Shown piece by piece: positions 1-8,634 of a DNA stretch of 64,000 nt. Made by a program: the position numbers and the translations under genes. The stretch comes from Fodinibius sp. Rm-B-1B1-1 (GTDB taxonomy: Bacteria > Bacteroidota > Rhodothermia > Balneolales > Balneolaceae). The stretch lies in NCBI RefSeq assembly GCF_038594945.1, contig NZ_JBCFYD010000001.1, positions 1,116,001 through 1,180,000 of the forward strand. Reading direction: 5' to 3'. Numbering within the stretch: the first letter of the stretch is position 1; the number at the start of each line of letters is the position of its first letter. Below the pieces are notes generated by a model. That model did no database searches, was not told the DNA's origin, and saw nothing but the letters and a program-made list of their open reading frames with translations.

Positions 1-714
1 CGCAGCTTTGATGCATCTCAGAGTTTTTCTTATTACCCGGGATGGGATTGGTTGTCAAGCGGAACGATAAGTACAAGTGGAACATGGAGATACGATTTTT
101 CAGGACAATTTCAGGAGCGATATATCTTTACAAGATGGAGTAATAACTTGGGAGGGCAGACTAATATATCTGTTAGCTATTTGCCTGTGAATGATGAACA
201 TTTTCGGGGTCAATTTTTTACGAAGATGAATCGCTGGATGTTTGATGTGAGAACGGCCCCACTAAACGAGATTTCATTAAGTGGCAGTGTGGATTTTGGT
301 AAATATGTTAATCGGCAAGAAAACCCTACGTTGGGTAAAGGGTATAGTATTTCGGCGGATGCTACCCTAAAGCCTACTGCTCGATTAGAGGTGGAGTTTA
401 GCTACAATTATTCTACCCTTTCAGCAGTTGATGGAGAGGGGCATTATTTTAGTGGTGATATCTACCGGTTAAACAGTAAATATAACTTTTCGAAAAAACT
501 GTTTGCTCGTTTAATTACCGAGTATAATTCTTTTAATGAGCAGCTTCAGCTCTATCCATTAGTATATTACAAGGCTAATCCCTTCACCAAATTTTATATT
601 GGGATGACTGATAATCTGAACCATTTTGATCAACCCGGCCCCGATGGTTCTACCGGATTTAAAGAAATTAATCGGCAGTTTTTTGTAAAATTTCAGTATT
701 TGATTCGTAGTTAG
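1..714 (+). CDS. DUF5916-type outer-membrane beta-barrel protein, C-terminal part (5' partial)
   Basis: The frame is open from base 1 without a start, so only the last 237 residues are present. They are rich in alternating aromatic and polar residues (for example YDFSGQFQERY, FFVKFQYLIRS), as expected for amphipathic strands of an outer-membrane barrel. The sequence resembles the C-terminal barrel of the Bacteroidota DUF5916 proteins, which carry a family-9-like carbohydrate-binding domain at the N-terminus; that domain would lie outside this window. The family assignment is by recognition, and the substrate is unknown. An in-frame TTG at 52 should not be taken as the start, because the same frame continues upstream. 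Confidence 0.7.
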   Translation, partial: RSFDASQSFSYYPGWDWLSSGTISTSGTWRYDFSGQFQERYIFTRWSNNLGGQTNISVSYLPVNDEHFRGQFFTKMNRWMFDVRTAPLNEISLSGSVDFGKYVNRQENPTLGKGYSISADATLKPTARLEVEFSYNYSTLSAVDGEGHYFSGDIYRLNSKYNFSKKLFARLITEYNSFNEQLQLYPLVYYKANPFTKFYIGMTDNLNHFDQPGPDGSTGFKEINRQFFVKFQYLIRS

Positions 715-734
715 CAAGCATGTCAGGTTGTATC

Positions 735-1523
735 TTAGAACTCCTTTTTGTGAAGGAAATAGTAACTTGCCAATCCAAAAGGCAGGTAGGTGACAACAGA
801 AAAGACGAGTAGGTTACCATCGATCGTTGAAAAGCCACCCATCAGTAACTTGCTGGTAATCTGTTCAAAACCGCCGGCACTGGGTATGAGATAGCTACAT
901 GTAGTGATTAGGATATCAGCAAAGGTACCCTCCCAGCCGAGGTTTTTTAGGAACTGGTCAATATTTAAAAAAAGACTGGAGAATCCGGTAAGGAAATATC
1001 CCAATATAACACCGGCCAGATAGGAATTTGAGAATAACAGAAATAGCGAAATCGTAATGTAATAGGCCAGAATAATTAGTGGTAAAAAGAGAAAGATCCC
1101 CAGAAAAAGCTGGTAGGGGAAAATGCCAGCTTTGACAATTGTTAATATACTTAGCAGCAGGATGGTGATACCGGTGTAGGCACACACGCTTAGGAGCATA
1201 CTTGCATAGTCGGAGAGGAACATCTCGGTTCGAGAAATGGGTTTGGATAGCAGCAACGAGGCGCGTGCGGGTTTCAGGTTCTTGGCCAACGGACTGGGCA
1301 GACCAATGATAGCGATGAGGGTGATTAGGGAAATCAAAAACTGGTTGATAAACATGCCGGAAGGTATTTGGAGATCGCCAATATGAATGATAAATGAATA
1401 GCTGTTTTGAGTGGCGGATACATCTCCCCAGACAATAATGCTGGCAACAAATAATAGCACGATACCCGGCCAGGCCCATAAAGTTTTATTTTTGAGATGC
1501 GTTTGCAGCAGATAGCGGATCAT
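735..1523 (-). CDS. ABC-2 type transporter permease subunit
   Basis: This 262-residue protein has about six hydrophobic helices, starting near residues 17-33 and ending near 239-256, with short polar loops: the layout of an ABC-2 type permease without a large periplasmic domain. Its start overlaps the stop of the ATPase gene by 4 bases (1520-1523), so the two are co-transcribed and probably translationally coupled. The pair should form an exporter or a membrane-stress transporter; the substrate cannot be read from sequence. The C-terminus ends in HKKEF on the cytoplasmic side. Confidence 0.85.
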   Translation of the reverse strand: MIRYLLQTHLKNKTLWAWPGIVLLFVASIIVWGDVSATQNSYSFIIHIGDLQIPSGMFINQFLISLITLIAIIGLPSPLAKNLKPARASLLLSKPISRTEMFLSDYASMLLSVCAYTGITILLLSILTIVKAGIFPYQLFLGIFLFLPLIILAYYITISLFLLFSNSYLAGVILGYFLTGFSSLFLNIDQFLKNLGWEGTFADILITTCSYLIPSAGGFEQITSKLLMGGFSTIDGNLLVFSVVTYLPFGLASYYFLHKKEF

Positions 1524-2257
1524 AAGGTAATAGTACTTTTAGTTTCAAAATGGCTGAGATAGTAATCTTCGACCGACGCAAACTGCTCTTGCATTTCGGT
1601 TTTAGTCGCTGAATTGATGATGCTCCCATCTTTGATGAGATACAGTGAATCGCAGATTTTGTCGATATCTGAGAGAATATGTGTTGTAATCAGGATGGAG
1701 ATGTTACGTTCATTTTGTAGGGTGAAAATATAATCGATGACGGCCTTTTTCTGTACGGCATCGAGTCCGTTGAAAGGTTCGTCGAGAATGTAAAACTGGT
1801 CATCCGCCAGAAAGGTGTGCATCAGCGCGGCCGTTTGGGTCATTCCCTTGGACAAGTTTTTTATCTTTTTGTCCAGAAAGTTTACGTTAAAAGCATCTGA
1901 TAAATCCGTAATTTTCTGCTCAATATTGACCACGGGCTTGTCTTTTAGCTTGGCGAAACTGTGGAGCATTTGTTGTACAGTAAAATTATCGGGAAAGGAG
2001 AAGTTTTCGGGCAGGTAACTAACGTGCGAACGGGCCTTCTTCTGCTTGTGATCGGTTCCCATCAATGAAATTTGAGCTGAATCAGCAAAAAGGAGATCCA
2101 GAACTATTTTAAGAAAGGTGGATTTACCCGATCCGTTGGGACCGAGAATAGCTGTAAAGCTGCCTTCTGGGATTTCAACATTATCGATCTGCAGCCGAAA
2201 TGCATTACCTCCTGATTGTTTAAAAGTCTTGGTGATGTTCTGGGCTTTTAGCATCAT
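1520..2257 (-). CDS. ABC transporter ATP-binding subunit
   Basis: This is a 245-residue nucleotide-binding subunit. Walker A GPNGSGKST lies at about residues 39-47, the signature appears as LSKGMTQ, Walker B is FYILDEPFNGLD, and the switch histidine is in LITTHIL. The order and length fit the ATPase of a two-gene ABC-2 exporter, and the partner permease follows with a 4-base overlap. The LSKGM form of the signature is common in the CcmA/NatA-like group. The first two codons are both ATG, so the start could be 2257 or 2254. The decayed DUF2975/XRE module lies just upstream in the same orientation. Confidence 0.93.
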   Translation of the reverse strand: MMLKAQNITKTFKQSGGNAFRLQIDNVEIPEGSFTAILGPNGSGKSTFLKIVLDLLFADSAQISLMGTDHKQKKARSHVSYLPENFSFPDNFTVQQMLHSFAKLKDKPVVNIEQKITDLSDAFNVNFLDKKIKNLSKGMTQTAALMHTFLADDQFYILDEPFNGLDAVQKKAVIDYIFTLQNERNISILITTHILSDIDKICDSLYLIKDGSIINSATKTEMQEQFASVEDYYLSHFETKSTITL

Positions 2258-2309
2258 AGAAGTTTCTCTTATGATTCTTATTTGGTGGTTGTGTACGAGG
2301 TACAGCTAT

Positions 2310-2522
2310 TCACGTTTCGGATTCATCATATTCTAAAATATCGCCTGGCTGGCAATTTAATGCTTCACAGATGGCATTAAGCGTCGAAAATCGTACGGCT
2401 TTGGCCTTGCCGGTTTTTAGGATAGATAAGTTTGATATTGTTATGCCCACCTCTTCAGAAAGCTCGGTCAGCGTCATGTCGTGCTATACCAGCATAAGAT
2501 TCAAATATATTTTGAGAGCTAT
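2310..2522 (-). pseudogene. Decayed XRE/HTH regulator of the DUF2975-linked (YozG-like) family
   Basis: Read on the minus strand from 2522, the frame gives a normal small Cro/C1-type regulator: a start region ending LNLMLV, then an amber stop, then HDMTLTELSEEVGIT, NLSILKTGKAKA, RFSTLNAICEALNCQPGDILEY. Two lesions are visible. The expected ATG start is ATA (2520-2522), and a TAG codon stands where the family usually has a basic or polar residue. An internal ATG at 2475-2477 could still give a 55-residue protein holding most of the helix-turn-helix, so residual function is possible. The family assignment is strong; calling it a pseudogene assumes the two lesions are real. Confidence 0.75.
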
Positions 2523-2524
2523 TG

Positions 2525-2650
2525 CTATACCGTAAGTTTTTGTTCTTCGTATAGGTGGCTGTCCTCCTTGAATACATAGCCCAGTACAATGATGAAAATG
2601 CCGGCATAGATGTAATCATTGTGTCCCCAAATGTTCACACCTGATGTTTG
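2525..2650 (-). pseudogene. Fragment of a DUF2975 membrane protein (C-terminal about 41 codons)
   Basis: Between the amn stop and the XRE remnant the minus strand encodes TSGVNIWGHNDYIYAG, then a hydrophobic run ending VLGYVFKED and EEQKLTV, then a stop at 2525-2527. This matches the last transmembrane helix and tail of DUF2975 proteins, which normally sit directly upstream of a YozG-like XRE regulator in one operon. The rest of the gene is missing: an in-frame TAG at 2651-2653 directly abuts the amn TAA at 2654-2656. A deletion seems to have removed the N-terminal three quarters. Confidence 0.7.
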
Positions 2651-2653
2651 CTA

Positions 2654-3841
2654 TTAATCGTCATCGGGTCCACCCATCAACGGCTCATTCATGGCGCGGA
2701 TGCTGGCGTTGGGCAGTCCTTCGGGATAAGTTTCTTTACACATATTGAGGACTTCAACAGCCATCTCAACGTGTAGTTGTTTTGAATCCTCATAAAATTC
2801 CTGGGCATCGTCGCTAAGCTTGGGTTTGCCGTGTAGAGGCTTGTCACTCACACAGAGCATGGTGGCATTAGGGATGCGATATCGATAGCCGTTGGTAGCT
2901 ACTGTAGCCGATTCCATATCTACCGCGATGCTGCGGCTCATATGAATTTGTTCTACCGTTCGTCGTTTTATAAACTCCCAATTGCGATTAGCAGTCGTGA
3001 AAATAGTCCCCATTCGGTGATTCCGATTATATTTATCGAGCACTTCTTTAAGGTATACATTAAGCAGATAATTTGGCGTAATGGGAATGTTTAGGGGCAG
3101 GATATCATCTAAAACACCATCGTTGCGCATAAACCCGGTAGCCAATACAAAGTCGCCAATATCTTGGTGATTGCGGAGCCCGCCGCAGTGCCCCACCATA
3201 ACCATAGCATCGGGACGTAGTACGGCTACATGATCGGTGATGGTTTTCGCATTGGACGGGCCAACCCCAATATTGATGAGCGTTACCCCTTTATTATTGT
3301 CCAGCTTATGGTGATAAGCCGGCATTTGAACGCCTTCTCGTGCTGGGGTTACACAATCGGGAAACATCTCTTGGAAAACCTCAACGTGCATATCATAATT
3401 AGTAAACAGGATATAACGCTGAAAATCTTCGGGATCGGTACCGGTGTAGTGCTCTAATCGGTTAAGTGAGATTTCAATGCGTTCCGGACTAAACAGAAAG
3501 AGTTTTTTCTGGGTGATATCCCAATCATCTTCATCAGTGTTATCAAGCAAGTCCGGATCATTGAGGGGTAGTCGTTCACGGGAGGGGATAATTTTTATAA
3601 CGGCGCCTTTGTGCCCAAGCTTTTTGAGCTCCCGAAGTAAATACCAGCGGTAGGCCTCAGGTTTGGCCATTTCACCGGTAATAATAGGATTATGTTTTGA
3701 CCACGATCGTTTGACTAGTACTTTGGGATATTCCCCATTTTCATAGATGTTCTCCATCGTATCGCATGCTTGCACCATGCGGTCATGGAGTTCTTCTTGG
3801 GAATTTACTTCATCTGTTTCAAATTCAAATCGATCTGACAT
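2654..3841 (-). CDS. amn: AMP nucleosidase
   Basis: This 395-residue enzyme hydrolyses AMP to adenine and ribose 5-phosphate, controlling the adenylate pool. The N-terminal half (residues 1 to about 175) is the AMP-nucleosidase-specific domain. The C-terminal half is a nucleoside phosphorylase fold with GVGPSNAKT, MVGHCGGLR and VDMESATVAT motifs, the last carrying the expected acidic residues. It is shorter than E. coli Amn (about 484 residues), mainly at the N-terminus. The start lies only 21 bases from the divergent Nudix gene, so at least one promoter must overlap the neighbouring coding region. Confidence 0.93.
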   Translation of the reverse strand: MSDRFEFETDEVNSQEELHDRMVQACDTMENIYENGEYPKVLVKRSWSKHNPIITGEMAKPEAYRWYLLRELKKLGHKGAVIKIIPSRERLPLNDPDLLDNTDEDDWDITQKKLFLFSPERIEISLNRLEHYTGTDPEDFQRYILFTNYDMHVEVFQEMFPDCVTPAREGVQMPAYHHKLDNNKGVTLINIGVGPSNAKTITDHVAVLRPDAMVMVGHCGGLRNHQDIGDFVLATGFMRNDGVLDDILPLNIPITPNYLLNVYLKEVLDKYNRNHRMGTIFTTANRNWEFIKRRTVEQIHMSRSIAVDMESATVATNGYRYRIPNATMLCVSDKPLHGKPKLSDDAQEFYEDSKQLHVEMAVEVLNMCKETYPEGLPNASIRAMNEPLMGGPDDD

Positions 3842-3862
3842 AAATCGTAACCTGTTCGCCTT

Positions 3863-4435
3863 ATGAGTGAAAAATCATTCCAATTTACTATTGAACCGTG
3901 GTCGGTTGTCCGTGAAAATAAGGAATATCATACACCAATTTTTAATCTTTTACAGCGAAAAATGAGATTAGAGGCAAAAGATGAACGTAATGAGGGTGAT
4001 TTTTTTGTTTTAGAGGCTCCAGCATGGGTAAATGTTATTCCCATCACAGGCAATAACGAGGTCGTATTGGTAGAACAGTATCGGCATGGGATAGAACAAC
4101 CTACGCTCGAAATTCCGGGTGGCATGGTGGACCCGGGTGAAAAACCATTGGAATCTATCAAACGAGAGCTTATTGAAGAGACCGGATACGAATCTAAAAA
4201 ATGGAGCAGTTTGGGGAAAGTCAGTTCGAATCCGGCTATTATGACGAATTATACTCATCTATATTTGGCAGAGGATTGTGAATTAAGCACATCCGAAATC
4301 CCGAAAGGAGATGAGCACGAGCGTATTAATGTACACCTTTTGGATATGGATGATTTTCTGAATTATGTGGCCAATGGAACTATTCATCACAGTATTATGG
4401 TAGCAGCCGTAGCGCGATTTATGTTGAATAAGTGA
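3863..4435 (+). CDS. Nudix hydrolase, ADP-ribose pyrophosphatase-like
   Basis: This 190-residue protein has a complete Nudix box: GGMVDPGEK at its start, then RELIEETGY, matching G-x5-E-x7-REUxEExGU. The upstream VLVEQYRHG and EIPGG segments are typical of the ADP-ribose/ADP-sugar pyrophosphatase branch. It probably cleaves a nucleoside diphosphate sugar such as ADP-ribose into AMP and ribose 5-phosphate. Its divergent neighbour hydrolyses AMP to ribose 5-phosphate, so the two could work in sequence; that link is inference. No clear ribosome-binding site precedes the ATG. Confidence 0.9.
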   Translation: MSEKSFQFTIEPWSVVRENKEYHTPIFNLLQRKMRLEAKDERNEGDFFVLEAPAWVNVIPITGNNEVVLVEQYRHGIEQPTLEIPGGMVDPGEKPLESIKRELIEETGYESKKWSSLGKVSSNPAIMTNYTHLYLAEDCELSTSEIPKGDEHERINVHLLDMDDFLNYVANGTIHHSIMVAAVARFMLNK

Positions 4436-4660
4436 AAAGTAAGAAGGAACTGTCTTGTTCTCACTTCTTGCTTTATCCGCCTTCATCTAATCTTCAACTA
4501 ATAGCAATACCTTCCGCAATCAAAATGATTTATTGCAGTATCTTGTTGATCACTTTATTATAAAAGATCGCAATATGCTGATATGCAGAACGAAATAGCT
4601 TGAACATTGAGTTAATAGTTGCACTGCAACATCAAAAGTTAAACAGTTTAAGAGGCAAAC

Positions 4661-5134
4661 ATGATTGAGACGGGTTCTAAAATCGATACTGATTTTACGC
4701 TTGACGTCGTGGAAAATGGCGAAGAAAAATCGGTTATATTTAAGGAATTATTAGATCGTCCGACAATTGTATCTGTGTATATGCGCAACAACACATCGGG
4801 CTGTGATAAGCAAAATAAAAGTCTGGCTGAGCATTCTGATTGGTTTGACGAGCAGGGATATAACTTAGTGGCTATCAGTAAAGATACCTGTGGTTCGCAC
4901 AAAAATTATGCAGAAAAATTTGATATTAACTATCTGCTGGCCTCCGATCCTGATTATAAATTTGCCAAAGCCACTGATTCAATTGTCGAAAAACAGATGT
5001 TCGGCAATAAATACGAGGCCCCTTCCCGTTCTGCTTATGTGATTGATACTGATGGAACGGTGGAAGCCATTATTGAAAAAGTAAATACTAAAGATCATGC
5101 CTCCGAGTTAAAGGAAGTGATCCAAAATTTGTAG
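4661..5134 (+). CDS. Peroxiredoxin of the Bcp/PrxQ type
   Basis: This 157-residue thioredoxin-fold protein aligns with bacterioferritin comigratory protein. The peroxidatic cysteine sits in NNTSGCDKQ, corresponding to the usual TPGC motif, and LVAISKDTCGSHKNYAEKF follows at the expected place. The resolving cysteine five residues after the active site of classical PrxQ is absent (the sequence continues DKQNKSLAE). A second cysteine occurs in DTCGSHK, where the family usually has serine or alanine. It should reduce hydroperoxides in the cytoplasm. It lies 12 bases upstream of topA in the same direction. A 225-base gap to the Nudix gene shows only an imperfect inverted repeat near 4436-4482. 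Confidence 0.82.
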   Translation: MIETGSKIDTDFTLDVVENGEEKSVIFKELLDRPTIVSVYMRNNTSGCDKQNKSLAEHSDWFDEQGYNLVAISKDTCGSHKNYAEKFDINYLLASDPDYKFAKATDSIVEKQMFGNKYEAPSRSAYVIDTDGTVEAIIEKVNTKDHASELKEVIQNL

Positions 5135-5146
5135 AAAACGAGGTAT

Positions 5147-7693
5147 ATGAAATCTCTTGTAATTGTAGAGTCACCCACAAAAATTAAAACGCTTAAGAAG
5201 TACCTGCCCAAGGAATATACGATTGATTCGTCAATGGGGCACATTCGCGATCTTCCGGCTAACGCCAAAGAGGTTCCAAAGAAGTTTAAGGGCGAGGATT
5301 GGGCAAATCTGGGTGTGAATACTGATGAAGGATTCGAACCAATTTATGTGATACCGCACGGCAAAAAGAAAGTGGTAAATCGTCTTAAAAAGGAGCTTAA
5401 AAACTCTGACGAACTTATTTTGGCGACGGATGAAGATCGTGAGGGGGAAGCGATTTCGTGGCACTTAACTGAACTACTTAAACCTGATGTGCCGGTCAAG
5501 CGCATGGTTTTTCGCGAGATTACCGAGGAGGCCATTAAAGATGCGCTGAATAATTTTCGCGATATCGATATGAATCTGGTAAATGCACAAGAGGCACGCC
5601 GAATTATTGATCGTCTGGCGGGGTATACAATATCGCCACTGCTCTGGAAAAAAATTGCTCCAAAGCTTTCAGCCGGACGGGTTCAGTCAGTAGCTGTTCG
5701 ATTCTTGGTAGAGCGTGAGCGTGAACGCATGAAGTTTCGTTCGGCGCGTTACTGGGATTTAAAAGCCCAGCTCCACAAGCAGGATGACACCAATAATTTT
5801 GAGGCCGACTTAACACACCTTGACGGTAAGCGCTTGGCTTCGGGCAAGGATTTTGATGAAAGTACCGGCAAGCTCAAAAAGCCAAAGAAAGTAGTACTGC
5901 TGGATGATAAAACGGCTGGTGAATTGCGGGATGATCTCGATAAGGCGAAATGGGAAGTTTCGGAAGTCAAAAAGAATCGACAGAAACGAAATCCGTCGGC
6001 AGCCTTTATTACCTCTACCTTGCAGCAGGAGGCTAACCGGAAGTTAAACTTCTCGGCCAAGCGCACGATGGGCGTGGCACAGAAGCTTTATGAGAATGGA
6101 TACATTACCTACATGCGTACTGACTCGGCGCGTTTATCCGGACAGGCAATAAATGCGGCTCGTAATGCGGTCAAAAAGGAATACGGGGAAGAGTATTTGT
6201 TTGACCGACCTCGAAATTATGGGGGCGGTTCTAATGCGCAGGAGGCGCACGAGGCTATTCGTCCGGCGGGTAGTTATTTCAGAAAGCCCGAAGAGGCAGG
6301 ACTAAGCGGTGATCAGTTTAGGTTGTATGATTTGATCTGGAAGCGGACCATTGCCACGCAGATGGAGCAGGCCGAGCTTGAGTTTACAAACGTGACAATA
6401 GAGGCCGAAGCCAACGGTAAAGTAGCTGAGTTTAAAACCAGTGGAAAAACGATTGTCTTCCCTGGTTTTTTCCGTGCCTATGTGGAAGGCAGTGACGATC
6501 CCGATGCAGCACTGGAGAATCAGGAGAAGTTCTTGCCTGAAATGAGTGAGGGAGAAGAGGTTTTGGAAGACGGTATCGAGCCTATATCCCACGAAACCAA
6601 GCCACCATCACGTTTTACTGAGGCGACGTTGGTGAAAGAACTCGAAAAGCGTGGTGTTGGACGTCCGAGTACGTATGCTTCAATTATCAGTACTATTCAA
6701 AATCGCGGATATTGTGAAGCCGACGGCAAAACCTTGGTGCCTACGTTTACGGCATTTGCAGTTACGGAGCTGTTGGAAGAAAACCTGCATGATGTGGTAG
6801 ACAGTGATTTCACTTCTGAGATGGAGGCTAAGCTTGATGAAATTGCCCAAGGAAAGCTGGATACGGAAAACTATTTGAAAACCTATTATAATGGTGAAAA
6901 GGGATTAAAGGCCAAGGTTGAAGAAAATGAGGATGCTATTGATCCACAGGAAGCACGACAGCTGGATCTGCCTATTCAAGATCTTGAGGATATCCAGATT
7001 TTTGTAGGACGATATGGTCCCTACATTAAGAAGGAAGTGAATGGGGAAGAATTGACGACATCCATTCCGGAAAGCTGGAAGCCGAGTGATATCACGGTAG
7101 AGAAGCTCGAAGAGTTAATCAAAGCGGAAGAGGAGGGGCCAAAGTCAATTGGCAATCATCCGGAAACCGGAGAGCCAATTTTTGTGCTTAATGGACGATA
7201 TGGTCCCTATGTTCAGGTTGGTGAACGCACGGAAGATAATAAAAAGCCCGATCGCGCTTCGCTGCTTAAAGATATGAAGCCGGAAGATGTAGATGTTGAT
7301 TTGGCATTGCGATTGTTGGAGTTGCCACGTCCGCTTGGTAAGCATCCAGAAACAGGAGAGGTTGTTCGGGCTGGAGTTGGACGCTATGGACCTTTTGTAG
7401 TGCATGACGGAACCTTTGCTTCGCTACGGAAAAGTGATTACGTACTGGATGTTGAATTGGATCGTGCTCTTGAGCTTCTGGAGCAGAAAAAGAATAAGAA
7501 ATCGCGCAAGAGTAATGTAATTAAAGAGCTTGGCGACCATCCCGAAAATGGAAAAAAAGTACGTGTAATGACTGGTCGCTACGGACCCTATATTAAGTAC
7601 GGAAAAACAAACATTAGCTTGCCTGATGATTTTGACCCCGAAGATGTTAATATGGATATTGCGGTACAGCTGATTACTGAGAAAGGGAAGTAG
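5147..7693 (+). CDS. topA: DNA topoisomerase I (type IA)
   Basis: This 848-residue enzyme relaxes negative supercoils. The N-terminal TOPRIM domain has VIVESPTK with the catalytic Glu, and the metal triad ATDEDRE at residues 93-99. The nucleophilic tyrosine lies in YITYMRTDS at residue 322. SAGRVQSVAVR and RPSTYASII are further type IA hallmarks. Instead of zinc fingers, the C-terminus has four Topo_C_Rpt repeats, marked by VGRYGPYIKK, NGRYGPYVQV, VGRYGPFVVH and TGRYGPYIKY. No C4 zinc motif is present. The length is normal. It probably shares a transcript with the peroxiredoxin gene 12 bases upstream. Confidence 0.98.
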   Translation: MKSLVIVESPTKIKTLKKYLPKEYTIDSSMGHIRDLPANAKEVPKKFKGEDWANLGVNTDEGFEPIYVIPHGKKKVVNRLKKELKNSDELILATDEDREGEAISWHLTELLKPDVPVKRMVFREITEEAIKDALNNFRDIDMNLVNAQEARRIIDRLAGYTISPLLWKKIAPKLSAGRVQSVAVRFLVERERERMKFRSARYWDLKAQLHKQDDTNNFEADLTHLDGKRLASGKDFDESTGKLKKPKKVVLLDDKTAGELRDDLDKAKWEVSEVKKNRQKRNPSAAFITSTLQQEANRKLNFSAKRTMGVAQKLYENGYITYMRTDSARLSGQAINAARNAVKKEYGEEYLFDRPRNYGGGSNAQEAHEAIRPAGSYFRKPEEAGLSGDQFRLYDLIWKRTIATQMEQAELEFTNVTIEAEANGKVAEFKTSGKTIVFPGFFRAYVEGSDDPDAALENQEKFLPEMSEGEEVLEDGIEPISHETKPPSRFTEATLVKELEKRGVGRPSTYASIISTIQNRGYCEADGKTLVPTFTAFAVTELLEENLHDVVDSDFTSEMEAKLDEIAQGKLDTENYLKTYYNGEKGLKAKVEENEDAIDPQEARQLDLPIQDLEDIQIFVGRYGPYIKKEVNGEELTTSIPESWKPSDITVEKLEELIKAEEEGPKSIGNHPETGEPIFVLNGRYGPYVQVGERTEDNKKPDRASLLKDMKPEDVDVDLALRLLELPRPLGKHPETGEVVRAGVGRYGPFVVHDGTFASLRKSDYVLDVELDRALELLEQKKNKKSRKSNVIKELGDHPENGKKVRVMTGRYGPYIKYGKTNISLPDDFDPEDVNMDIAVQLITEKGK

Positions 7694-7780
7694 ATAGACG
7701 GTAGTCGTGGGATGGCAAATGTAAAACGTTGGACGTCTGCCATTTCACATTTAAAACACTAAATTATTTATCGAATTTTG

Positions 7781-7875
7781 TGTCATGCTGAATTTATTTC
7801 AGCATCTGTTGCAAGGAGATCCTGAAGCGAGATCAGGATAGTCGAATTAGAAATTCGCGTAAATTTAACATGACA
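7781..7875. repeat. REP-like compound palindrome (TGTCATG...CATGACA)
   Basis: An outer inverted repeat TGTCATG (7781-7787) / CATGACA (7869-7875) encloses two further hairpins: GCTGAA/TTCAGC near 7788-7804 and ATCCTGA/TCAGGAT near 7820-7838. Similar TGTCATGCTGAA...TTCAGCATCT elements are dispersed between genes in many Bacteroidota genomes. Here it fills the gap between topA and the next gene and may also act as a transcription terminator. The nested palindromes are seen directly; the family link is from recognition. Confidence 0.7.
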
Positions 7876-7906
7876 ATGAACGTCCAGTTTTCTAACTTGA
7901 TGCGTC

Positions 7907-8476
7907 ATGGAAAAACAGTCAGATACATACTTTAGTTATCCGCCCAATTTACACGAGTTGGATTTGGCTACGTTGGTTTCGATGTACCGTGATCGGGGCA
8001 TCCCCAAGAAGGCCAAGCCCGGGGAATACTTTGCATGTACTGTTACTAATAGGCTCATCAAAGAGGGAAAATGGTGGTTTGGCCGGTATTATAGTCAAGA
8101 TGCTTGGAATGACACTTTAAGTCGAAGTTCGGAGGGCTTTCCACTTACCGAAGTTGAAATGAATGTCCTTGGCTTGGTATATGCTGCAGATGATCAACCC
8201 CCTCGGCGCGATTATGTAGAGCAAAATTGTGGTGCCGTAAGCAAGCTTGCTTATATGATTGTGAATGATCTCAAAGAGTTTGGCTTTTTGTCGCTGGATG
8301 ATCATGAGCGCCTGCTTATTACACCTCGTGGTGAAAAGGCGTTACAGGGCATTGCCAAGAAAATTTATGGCAAAAAGTTTAAGCCGAATATGCTCAAAGT
8401 TGAGCAGGGAGAGATTGCGAATCCGAAGATAGAAAGAGCGCCCAAAGAAGATAGCGAGCAAGCCAATCTGTTTTAG
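7907..8476 (+). CDS. Conserved hypothetical protein, possible winged-helix
   Basis: I do not recognise a named family for this 189-residue soluble protein. It has no signal peptide or membrane segment. The middle (about residues 80-145: LTEVEMNVLGLVYAADD, then KLAYMIVNDLKEFGFLSLDD, then LLITPRGEKAL) reads like a winged-helix DNA-binding fold with a C-terminal wing. The tail (KIERAPKEDSEQANLF) is charged and probably disordered. Codon use matches its neighbours, so it is likely a real gene. It is flanked on both sides by short palindromic repeats. Confidence 0.7.
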   Translation: MEKQSDTYFSYPPNLHELDLATLVSMYRDRGIPKKAKPGEYFACTVTNRLIKEGKWWFGRYYSQDAWNDTLSRSSEGFPLTEVEMNVLGLVYAADDQPPRRDYVEQNCGAVSKLAYMIVNDLKEFGFLSLDDHERLLITPRGEKALQGIAKKIYGKKFKPNMLKVEQGEIANPKIERAPKEDSEQANLF

Positions 8477-8513
8477 GGTCTTCTTTCTTACCAGTTTAAG
8501 CCATCACCCCGTA

Positions 8514-8602
8514 GTGATTTCGAACGGAGCGTAGAGATAAATCTATGTTCTGTTTTCAACCTTCACTTAAAACAAAGATCTCTCCCTGCGGTCGAGATGA
8601 CA
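8514..8602. repeat. Inverted-repeat element R1 of the 'TTTCGAgcG..GAGAaATCT' family
   Basis: The left arm (8514-8544, TGATTTCGAACGGAGCG then TAGAGATAAATCT) and the right arm (8574-8602, AAAGATCTCTCCCTGCGG then TCGAGATGACA) are imperfect inverted copies around an AT-rich spacer. The right arm closely matches that of R3 at 9122-9151. Elements of this consensus are scattered through Bacteroidota genomes. Confidence 0.7.
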
Positions 8603-8634
8603 GTTAAGTTATGAGTTCCATTACTTTTTTGAGT

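Noticed and set aside
4436-4482. Terminator after the Nudix gene
   Set aside because: An imperfect inverted repeat (AAGTAAGAAGG / CTTCTTGCTTT) is present, but it has mismatches and lacks a T-run, so it was mentioned only in passing.
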